Shown in pieces: positions 57,857-64,000 of a stretch of DNA of 64,000 bases. Under the pieces are notes generated by a model. The model ran no database searches and was not told the DNA's origin. It saw nothing but the letters and a program-made list of their open reading frames with translations. This DNA is from Thermopolyspora sp040678635 (GTDB lineage: Bacteria; Actinomycetota; Actinomycetes; Streptosporangiales; Streptosporangiaceae), in NCBI RefSeq assembly GCF_040678635.1, contig NZ_JBFATZ010000006.1, forward strand, positions 186,001 to 250,000, given 5' to 3'. Position 1 is the first letter of the stretch, and each line of letters begins with the position of its first letter. The translations under genes and the position numbers were made by a program.

Positions 57857-58879
57857 TCATGGGTGCCGGTGGAGGCGGCGCAGGGCGAACGCGAGCTGGA
57901 GCCGCAGGCGGCCGGAGGTTTCGCGGACGTTCCAGCCGAGTACGCGTTCGGCGTGTACGAGCCGGTCGCGCAGCGTCGAGTGGTGGATGGTGAGGTCGGA
58001 GGCGGCGGCGCGCAGGCTCGGCGCGTGGGCGGCGGCGTGGAGCGTGCGGAGCATCCATGGGGCGGTGGTGCCCGCGCGTTCAAGCGCCTCGACGTCGGCC
58101 ACCGGGGGCGTCTCGGGACCGACCGCGCCCGCGAGGACGGCGAGGCCGCCGAGTTCGTCCGCGTACACGGTGGAAGGCCCCGGATCCTGGTCGGTGCCGT
58201 CCGCGGCGAACCGCACGGCCACCCGGGCGGCGCGCCACGAGGAGGGCAGCTCGGAGAAGGGAACGGCGGGGCCGACACCGGTCCGACGCCCCTCCCCCGC
58301 CGGGTGCCGCAGAGGAATCGTCCGCCCGGGGAACCGGCGGCCCTCGGCGACCCTCGCCTCGACCTTCCCGCCGGGGCCGCCGAGGGCGAGGGCGCGCACC
58401 GGGACGTCGGTGCGCAGGCCCAGCCTGTGGGCCGCGTGGACCCGGGACGGCTCGGACGCGGTCTCGTCCAGGACCAGCTCGATCAGGGCGGCGTCGTCGG
58501 CCGGGGCGGCCCGGCCGCGGGTGCGTTCGAGCGTGGTCATGACCGCCTTGGCGGCACGATCCAGCACCATCAGGTCCACGGGCCCGGACGCGCCGGGCCG
58601 CTCCAGCCAGAGCGTGGCGCCGTCGGCCGTCACGCACGGCCAGGCCGGGTCGGCCGGATCCGTCCGGTCCTGGCGTACGCCTTCGGCGGTGACGCGGATC
58701 CGGAGGTGCCGGGCCTCGTCGACGAGGCGGGCGGGGCGGCCCGCGAGCACGGCCGCCCCGCGAACGATCGCCTCAAGGTTCGCGCGCCCCTCGACCAACC
58801 GGTCGAAGTAGACGACGACCTTCAGCGCGGCGCCCGCCTCCGGATCGAGCGCGGCCAGCCGACCTGCCAGCTCCTCCAC
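57857..58879 (-). CDS. PucR/CdaR-type transcriptional regulator
   Basis: 340 aa. The C-terminal PucR HTH is clear (HAAAHAPSLRAAASDLTIHHS; RDRLVHAERVLGWNV). The N-terminal two thirds is an uncharacterised sensory region, which starts LAALDPEAGAALKVVVYFDRL. GTG at 58879. It lies 56 bp downstream of, and co-directional with, an HSL-type hydrolase and may control it. Confidence 0.8.
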   Translation of the reverse strand: MEELAGRLAALDPEAGAALKVVVYFDRLVEGRANLEAIVRGAAVLAGRPARLVDEARHLRIRVTAEGVRQDRTDPADPAWPCVTADGATLWLERPGASGPVDLMVLDRAAKAVMTTLERTRGRAAPADDAALIELVLDETASEPSRVHAAHRLGLRTDVPVRALALGGPGGKVEARVAEGRRFPGRTIPLRHPAGEGRRTGVGPAVPFSELPSSWRAARVAVRFAADGTDQDPGPSTVYADELGGLAVLAGAVGPETPPVADVEALERAGTTAPWMLRTLHAAAHAPSLRAAASDLTIHHSTLRDRLVHAERVLGWNVRETSGRLRLQLAFALRRLHRHP

Positions 58880-58935
58880 CGGTCAATCGTCCCATCCGGC
58901 CCGAGTCCACCCGTACCAGGGTTTACACGGTGGGA

Positions 58936-59928
58936 CTACAGGATGCGGCGCAACCAGGCCGGTCGGGCCGCCTTGGCCGCCTGGGACACGGCGGCGTGCG
59001 GTGCGAACTGGGAGAAACCGTGGAAGCCGCCCGGCCACACGTGCAGCTCGGCCTGGCCGCCGGCCCGCCAGATGGCGGACGCGTACGCCACGTCCTCGTC
59101 GCGGAACGTCTCGGCGGAGCCCACGTCGATGAACGCCGGCGGCAGCCCGGACAGGTCCGTCGCCCGAGCGGGCGCGGCGTACGGCGAGACGTCCGGCCCG
59201 CCGCGCGCGTCCCCGAGCAGGGCCGTCCACCCGGTGCGGTTCGACGTGCGATCCCAGATCCCCAGGCCCACCATCTGCACGGCCGAGGGCGTATCGTTCC
59301 GGTCGTCGAGCATGGGACACAGCAGCATCTGCCCGGCGAGCGCCGGACCGCCGCGGTCTCGCGCCATCAGCGCCACCCCCGCGGCGAGCCCGCCGCCCGC
59401 GCTGATCCCGGCGACCACGACGCGCCCCGGATCGACGTTCAGCTCCGCCGCGTTCGCGGCGACCCACGCCAGACCGGCGTAGCAGTCCTCCACCGGCGCC
59501 GGATGCGGATGCTCGGGGGCGAGCCGGTACTCGACGGACACGACCGCGGCCCCCACCTCCAAGGCGATATCGAGCATGTCCGGCATACCGCCGTACCGAG
59601 TCCCCGTGATCATTCCGCCGCCGTGAATGAAGTAGATCGCCGGTGTCGGCACCGGCGCGTCCGCCGGACGGCAGATCAGCAGGGTGATGTCCGGCTCCCC
59701 GGCCGGGCCGGGCACCGTCCGCTCGGACACCTCGAACGCGCCCTCCCGGGACAGTTCCTCGTCCGACAGCGCGCTCGCGGCGGCGGAGGTCTGCCGCCGC
59801 GCCTCGATCATGTCGGGCGTCAACGACGTGGGAACCACCTCATTGATCACGCTCAGCGCCGCGGCGAGCTCGGGATCGAACGGAGGAGGCGGCCCGACAC
59901 GAGCGTCGGACGAAGGTGTGACGGTCAT
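58936..59928 (-). CDS. Alpha/beta hydrolase fold-3 (hormone-sensitive lipase family)
   Basis: 330 aa. HSL signature oxyanion loop FIHGGGMITGT, nucleophile Ser in VAGISAGGGLAAG, aspartate in DVGSAETFRDED and His in WPGGFHGFSQF. Likely a cytosolic carboxylesterase for short acyl esters. ATG at 59928 follows GGGAG. Confidence 0.9.
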   Translation of the reverse strand: MTVTPSSDARVGPPPPFDPELAAALSVINEVVPTSLTPDMIEARRQTSAAASALSDEELSREGAFEVSERTVPGPAGEPDITLLICRPADAPVPTPAIYFIHGGGMITGTRYGGMPDMLDIALEVGAAVVSVEYRLAPEHPHPAPVEDCYAGLAWVAANAAELNVDPGRVVVAGISAGGGLAAGVALMARDRGGPALAGQMLLCPMLDDRNDTPSAVQMVGLGIWDRTSNRTGWTALLGDARGGPDVSPYAAPARATDLSGLPPAFIDVGSAETFRDEDVAYASAIWRAGGQAELHVWPGGFHGFSQFAPHAAVSQAAKAARPAWLRRIL

Positions 59929-60058
59929 CGCTACTCCCGCAACAGAAGAGGTCGCCCTGTGGCGTCCCCATCCTGCACGTTCCGGCGACGGAACCGTAGC
60001 GCCGCCCGTCGGACGATCCCCGCCAAACGGCGGCCCCGGCGCTGCGCCGGCACCGCCT

Positions 60059-60217
60059 CAGTGAACCCTTTTCAACCTGGCCAGAAGGTCGGAGCTGGGC
60101 CCACCCGACGTTGGTCGGATTATGGCCGCCCTGCATCACGGGCCGCCTGGGGCGCGGTGGCCGAGGCCGCGCATACCTGTCCTGACCGGCAAGCATGAGG
60201 TTGAAAAGGGTTCAGTG
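60059..60217. repeat. 159-bp element bounded by 20-bp terminal inverted repeats
   Basis: CAGTGAACCCTTTTCAACCT at 60059-60078 and its inverse at 60198-60217 match in 19 of 20 positions (17 consecutive). The 119 bp between are GC-rich and carry no open frame. The form suggests a miniature inverted-repeat element or a long-range stem in a transcript. No target-site duplication is obvious. It lies in the 377-bp gap between the hydrolase start and a membrane protein gene; the rest of that gap holds nothing recognisable. Confidence 0.7.
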
Positions 60218-60305
60218 GCCGGCGTGCCCCAGAAGGACGGCCAGCGGCCTGATGGACCCTGATCCGCAACCCGAGCCGTGTGAGGATCCGAATGGACGCC
60301 ACAGG

Positions 60306-60779
60306 TCACCCTGGGCTCCGCAACTCGGGATGATATTGTGCCTCATCACATTTCGGGACTTGGCGAGGGGCTACTCGGGTATGCGGCCCCAAGGGCATGG
60401 GAAACGAGTAGGAGAAGCATTGGGCTCCTGCCGCGGTGGACGCGTTCAGCCTGACGACGATTGAGAGTTGCTCCTCCCCTCGGGTGACCTGCCAATCGTT
60501 CCGGTACACCGCTTCATGAATCTCTCTATCCGTCAGGCGGCCATCCTCCGCCCGCGCCGCCAGTCGTTCTCCGATCGTGACCGCATCGCGGCGCATCTTG
60601 GCCAGATCCATCTCTGCGAGAGTGCGTTGCTGGGACATCATCGCCTGCGGGAGAAGCACTGACACGGCGACCACTCCGAGGATTCCGAGAGCGATCAGGA
60701 TAAGGACGCCGCCGAACAATATCCGAACCCAGCGTGCCCACTTTGGGCGACTTCGGCGGCCTGTGGATCCGGTCACCAC
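60306..60779 (-). CDS. Membrane-anchored protein of unknown function
   Basis: 157 aa. A basic N-terminus (RRSRPKWARWVR), one TM helix (ILFGGVLILIALGILGVVAV) and an extracytoplasmic domain with MAKMRRDAV-like helices and a late CFSYSFPMPLG. No family recognised. GTG at 60779; a second GTG follows directly. Confidence 0.5.
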   Translation of the reverse strand: MVTGSTGRRSRPKWARWVRILFGGVLILIALGILGVVAVSVLLPQAMMSQQRTLAEMDLAKMRRDAVTIGERLAARAEDGRLTDREIHEAVYRNDWQVTRGEEQLSIVVRLNASTAAGAQCFSYSFPMPLGPHTRVAPRQVPKCDEAQYHPELRSPG

Positions 60780-60872
60780 GCCAGCCTAATACTCCAGCGT
60801 TGACGGCGACCGCAGAGCTTCCACAACCGGTTGAGCGTGACGGCACCCGCAGCACGACCTCCGCTCGCCGTG

Positions 60873-60967
60873 CTACACACCGGTATAGCCGATACTGCTG
60901 AGAAGGTTGTTGACGAAGGTCGCGTAGCCGGACGTCCCGGCCCGGTTCGGATGGAAGCTTTCCCCTG
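60873..60967 (-). pseudogene. Remnant of an SGNH/GDSL hydrolase C-terminus
   Basis: Thirty-one codons from an in-frame TAA at 60968-60970 to a TAG at 60873 encode AGESFHPNRAGTSGYATFVN and a short tail. ESFHPNxxGxxxYA is the block V motif with the catalytic His of SGNH hydrolases. The rest of the gene is missing; the region up to 61139 shows no continuation. A decayed esterase or lipase gene. Confidence 0.55.
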
Positions 60968-61139
60968 CTTAGGCAGGCGAATTCGTTGATGAGAACAGGC
61001 CTGACTCACTGGTCCCCCTTACCGACATGCTCACCCGCCCATCCCGGCGCAGGTCAAGGTGGAGCACCAGCGAAAACCCGCCCGCATCTCCACACGTCCA
61101 ACGCCACGCCGGTATCAATCGCACGAGGAAGACTCCCCG

Positions 61140-61883
61140 ATGAACCGATTCGCACGGCTGTCCGCCGCTGCCGCGTCCCTGACCGCTGCCGCGGCCCTCC
61201 CTGTCCTCTCCGTCACCCCGGCCGACGCCGCCGCGGCGGCCAAGCCCCGCCTGCCGAAGGGGACGATCACCGCAAAGGTCGTCAAGATCGTGGATGGCGA
61301 CACCTTAGACGTCCGCTACCAGGGCAAGCTCCGGCGGGTGCAGTTACTCGAGGTGGACACACCCGAGCGCGGCCAGTGCTGGAACCGCGAGGCGACCGCC
61401 CGCACCGCCGCCCTGCTGAAGCCCGGCAAGGCCGTCTACCTGCTCCGCGACAAGGCCCTGAAGGACCGCTACGGCCGTTACCTGTACTACGCGTGGAACC
61501 CGGCCGGCACGTTCGTCAACCGCAACCTGGTCCGCTACGGCTTCGGCAAGGCCGTCCTGTTCAAGCCCAACGACCGCTTCATCGCCCAGATGCGCGCCGA
61601 CCAGGCCAAGGCGAAGAAGGAGCGCCTGCGCATCTGGTCGGGCAAGTGCGGCCCCCTCGGCCGCGGCACCGCCGCCGGCGGCACGGGCGGCACCGGAGGC
61701 GGCTCCGGCAGCGGCAGCAAGGGCGGAAGCGGCGGCACCGGAGGCGGTGGCGGCACCGACCCGCGCTACCGCACCTGCGGCGACGCCAACGCCGCCGGCT
61801 ACGGCCCGTACGTCCGGGGCAAGGACCCCGAGTACTCCTGGTACCAGGACAGAGACGGCGACGGCGTGGTGTGCGAGCCCTGA
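61140..61883 (+). CDS. Secreted thermonuclease-like nuclease with excalibur domain
   Basis: 247 aa. Cleavable signal peptide (MNRFARLSAAAASLTAAAAL, processing near ADA), then an SNase domain (VVKIVDGDTLDVRYQGKLRRV; LLEVDTPERGQCW; DRYGRYLYYAWNPAGTFVN), a Gly/Ser linker and a C-terminal excalibur calcium-binding motif (DRDGDGVVCE). Key SNase residues Asp, Arg and Glu are retained (DGDT; DTPE; YGRYL). It should degrade extracellular nucleic acid. ATG at 61140 has AGGAAG upstream. Confidence 0.85.
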   Translation: MNRFARLSAAAASLTAAAALPVLSVTPADAAAAAKPRLPKGTITAKVVKIVDGDTLDVRYQGKLRRVQLLEVDTPERGQCWNREATARTAALLKPGKAVYLLRDKALKDRYGRYLYYAWNPAGTFVNRNLVRYGFGKAVLFKPNDRFIAQMRADQAKAKKERLRIWSGKCGPLGRGTAAGGTGGTGGGSGSGSKGGSGGTGGGGGTDPRYRTCGDANAAGYGPYVRGKDPEYSWYQDRDGDGVVCEP

Positions 61884-61904
61884 CCGTCCCCCATGAGCAC
61901 GGGC

Positions 61905-61938
61905 CGGAGGCCGCTGCCGTGAGATGGGGCGGCCTCCG
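61905..61938. terminator. Terminator hairpin after the nuclease gene
   Basis: CGGAGGCCGC (61905-61914) pairs perfectly with GCGGCCTCCG (61929-61938) around a 14-nt loop, 21 bp after the stop codon. Confidence 0.75.
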
Positions 61939-62124
61939 ATCGTCCTGTCCGGCCGTGCGATGACGAGGGCCGGCGCCCGTGCCCCGGCCGTACGGTCAAA
62001 GGCGTGCCGGCGGCGGCCTGGTCGGCGGCCGCGAACACGAGGCGGGGCGGGCGCATGTCTCGGCCGCTGCGGGTGCCGCGAGCGCGACTCGCCCGAGTCA
62101 ACAGGCGCGCCGAATGTCGCCACC

Positions 62125-62478
62125 TCAGAGAATCGTGAATCCTTTGACGTGCCGCGGCATGTCCCAATAGCGCTCAACGGTCCAGCGTTTTATGAAGACC
62201 CTGTCGCCGTTCATATCGTCGTATATGATGTCGTTGTTTCCGGTGGAGATCTCATCGACCCAGGTACCGCCCAAGATATTGACGTACCCCGCATTCGCGA
62301 AACATGATATCCCACGGCTGATGGAGGTGTGCCATGTGATGATCAGGAAGTCCCTGCGCCCAGCGCAGAAGACTTCGTTCGTCGCATGCGCGATCTCAGC
62401 CGGAAGCGTCACCGTCATGGCTGCGACCATGGCCGCAGCAACGGAGATATTACGCAGCCTGCTAAGGGCCACACCCAT
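62125..62478 (-). CDS. Secreted beta/gamma-crystallin-like protein, less GC-rich than neighbours
   Basis: 117 aa. Signal peptide (LRNISVAAAMVAAMTVTLPA, cleaved near AHA), then a small domain with two Cys and the pattern SCFANAGYVNILGGTWVDEI followed by STGNNDIIYDD, reminiscent of crystallin-type and Streptomyces killer-toxin-like folds. Codon use and base composition are clearly AT-richer than the rest of the window, a sign of transfer. ATG at 62478 follows GAAAGGGG. Confidence 0.5.
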   Translation of the reverse strand: MGVALSRLRNISVAAAMVAAMTVTLPAEIAHATNEVFCAGRRDFLIITWHTSISRGISCFANAGYVNILGGTWVDEISTGNNDIIYDDMNGDRVFIKRWTVERYWDMPRHVKGFTIL

Positions 62479-62972
62479 GGCAAGCCCCTTTCTCTTCGCC
62501 GTGACGATACTTCCTTTTAATCAAAAACAACTCCCTCGTCCAGGGGTGCTACAATCCCACTCGACCCATACCGGCATGAGCTGGGAATATGTCGGCCAGC
62601 GCCGGTGATCATTTGAAACGTTCAAGAACGTACAGCCGCGAATGACCGAAAGGCGAGGACTGATGGGATCCTTTGCCACCCGTACTCGGCCATTGCCGCG
62701 ACTGGGCGTCGACGGCCATGCTCGATGCGGCTCACCTTGAATGCGTGCCAGCCCGCCAGGCTGTGCCCATCGCCGGGCCGCGTCCCAGCGCCGTACGCGC
62801 CGCAGGGTCTCCGCCGGGTCGTCGCGCGTCAAGGCCGGTTCTCCTGACTGTCGAGGAAACGTAAACACGCAGTGCCGCACTGGTGTACGGTGCGCTTACG
62901 ATCGCACTCATTCCGTCATCGTTCCAGGTCGAACGGCCAGTGGCGTCCGGCCCGTCATCGGAGGTGGAATCC
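62479..62972. other. Intergenic region before the truncated XRE gene
   Basis: 494 bp without a convincing gene. It is AT-rich near 62500-62560 next to the crystallin-like gene and again at 62860-62930, where the promoter of the XRE gene probably lies. Open frames here have weak codon bias. Confidence 0.45.
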
Positions 62973-64000
62973 ATGTCTGCGCGCCGCAAGCAGCCCGAGC
63001 GGTACCGCTCCCTCGCCCACTACTTCGGCGCGCGGGTGCGCGACCTGCGTGACAGCTACGACCAACGCGTCGGCAGCCCCTTGCGGCTCGGCGATTTCGC
63101 CTCGCGTACCGGGTACTCGCCCTCGATGATCAGCGCGATCGAGCGCGGCGAGCACCTGCCGGACGGCGGCGACCGGGTCAAGGCTCTGGATGAGGTGCTG
63201 GCCGCCAACGGCGAGTTGATCCGTCTGTGGCCGCTGGTGCAGCGGCTGGGGCGGCATTCCATCGACGATCTGGTTGCCGCCGCCGATAGTGGAAATAACC
63301 GGAACGGTATCCCCCAGTGTCAGGACGATGACATGGAGCGACGAATACTCTTCCGCCTCACCGGTCTCGGCCTCATCACCACAGGCCCTGCCCTTGCCGA
63401 CGCCGAGGCACTACGGCAGCTCATCGAGAAAACGCTCGGTGCCGCCGAGTCGTCCACCGCGGAGGACTGGGAGGCGGCCTGCGTGGAACACCGTCATGCC
63501 CTTCGCACCCGGCCGCCTGCCGAGGTACGCGAGAATCTGGTCGCGGATCTGACGGCCCTGCAGTGGTCGCTCGCCCGCGCGAAGGCCGAGCACAAGGCGG
63601 ATTTGCAGCGATCGATGGCTTGGCTGGCGATTCTGTACAGCGACGTCCTTACCCGACTCGGGGACTACGGCACGGCGCGGCGGTGGTGGACCACCGCGCG
63701 GCATGCCGCGGACGCCTCGGGCGATCTGGACATGCGCGTCAGGACACGAGGCAAGGAAGCGGTATTTGCCCTGTACACGCCCCGCTCCCTCGATTCGGCG
63801 ATCCTGCTGGCGCAGGAGGGCCAGCGACTGGCGGGCGGCATGGTGTCCACGAGTACCCTTCAGACACTCGCCGGAGAGGCGCAGGCGCTCGCGCTCATGG
63901 GTCGGCACCGCGAGGCCCGGGAGACCCTCCGACGTCTTCACACCCTCGCCGACAAGGTCGGCGAGCGTAGCGAACTCGGCTGGACGCCAGACTCGCTCTG
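62973..64000 (+). CDS. Helix-turn-helix regulator with TPR-like C-terminal region (truncated by the window)
   Basis: At least 342 codons, open to the window edge. ATG at 62973 has GGAGGTGG five bases upstream. The XRE-type HTH spans residues 18-75 (LRLGDFASRTGYSPSMISAIERG). A helical region follows with the paired-helix spacing of TPR-like repeats (RLGDYGTARRWWTTARHAAD; MGRHREARETLRRLHTLADK), as in actinobacterial regulators that sense peptides or partner proteins. The C-terminus is not in the window. Confidence 0.85.
   Translation, partial: MSARRKQPERYRSLAHYFGARVRDLRDSYDQRVGSPLRLGDFASRTGYSPSMISAIERGEHLPDGGDRVKALDEVLAANGELIRLWPLVQRLGRHSIDDLVAAADSGNNRNGIPQCQDDDMERRILFRLTGLGLITTGPALADAEALRQLIEKTLGAAESSTAEDWEAACVEHRHALRTRPPAEVRENLVADLTALQWSLARAKAEHKADLQRSMAWLAILYSDVLTRLGDYGTARRWWTTARHAADASGDLDMRVRTRGKEAVFALYTPRSLDSAILLAQEGQRLAGGMVSTSTLQTLAGEAQALALMGRHREARETLRRLHTLADKVGERSELGWTPDSL

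Noticed and set aside
60195..60464. 89-codon plus-strand open frame after the inverted-repeat element
   Set aside because: It overlaps a better-supported membrane protein gene on the other strand and lacks a ribosome binding site and codon bias.
62521..62880. 119-codon minus-strand open frame upstream of the XRE gene
   Set aside because: It crosses the likely promoter region, has mixed codon usage and no family resemblance.

Overview
The window is GC-rich, with G or C at most third codon positions, many GTG starts and classic actinobacterial families: an XRE/DUF5753 regulator with DUF397, an MmyB-type XRE regulator, a complete egtABCD ergothioneine operon, GlnX/GlnH, a DUF3618/DUF4235/Holin-X cluster and an ECF sigma with a zinc-finger anti-sigma. 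It fits a chromosomal scaffold of a filamentous actinomycete, probably of the Streptosporangiales or Streptomyces type; genus is not determinable by eye. A 98-base run of N at 38017-38114 shows a draft assembly. I see no rRNA, tRNA, CRISPR array or intact transposase.

Layout. 0-2.8 kb: leftward operon of an MBL-fold lactonase, a hydroxyacid-oxoacid transhydrogenase (HOT)-like iron alcohol dehydrogenase and an FmdB zinc ribbon. 3.1-6.8 kb: rightward GlnX-like membrane sensor, GlnH-like lipoprotein and an MHS-type transporter. 6.9-9 kb: TrhA/hemolysin III and an orphan NMT1/SsuA-type binding lipoprotein. 9-14.3 kb: sugar ABC importer, a Cys/Met-metabolism PLP enzyme and a divergent LacI regulator with two matching operators. 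14.4-19 kb: envelope cluster (YihY, DUF4235, repeat-bearing DUF3618 protein, holin-like protein) facing an ECF sigma/anti-sigma pair. 19.1-23.4 kb: egtABCD. 23.5-31 kb: small membrane and YtfJ-like proteins, a lytic transglycosylase, an alpha/beta hydrolase divergent from a MocR regulator, a phosphoribosyltransferase and pta. 30.8-34.4 kb: three-subunit molybdenum hydroxylase of the CO/xanthine dehydrogenase family. 34.8-42.3 kb: housekeeping and regulatory genes, a broken 165-bp tandem array at the assembly gap, a lipoprotein hydrolase, an M20 peptidase and an excisionase-type HTH gene coupled to a hydrolase. 42.4-46.5 kb: XRE/DUF397 pair, a small acidic ORF behind a strong hairpin, a B3/4-domain protein and a zinc alcohol dehydrogenase. 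46.7-56.5 kb: carbohydrate locus (six-hairpin glycosidase, ABC importer, LacI, cytosolic GH5, Gfo/Idh/MocA oxidoreductase). 56.5-64 kb: DUF4916-like protein, RelE-type toxin pair, hydrolase with PucR-type regulator, an inverted-repeat element, a decayed SGNH hydrolase tail, a secreted nuclease, a less GC-rich crystallin-like secreted protein and a truncated XRE regulator.

Two importer loci each carry their own LacI regulator with recognisable palindromes, and enzymes that probably act on the imported sugars inside the cell. The ECF sigma has candidate GGAAC-type promoters in front of both itself and the divergent envelope operon, suggesting an envelope-stress regulon. Similar GTGCAAT boxes lie in front of the MocR gene and, 19 kb away, the B3/4 gene. 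No single region is unambiguously a new system. The strongest leads are the PLP-enzyme sugar importer, the ECF/DUF3618-repeat cluster, the gap-broken 165-bp array and the GTGCAAT pair. All functions are inferred from sequence features and family knowledge; no database search was run.
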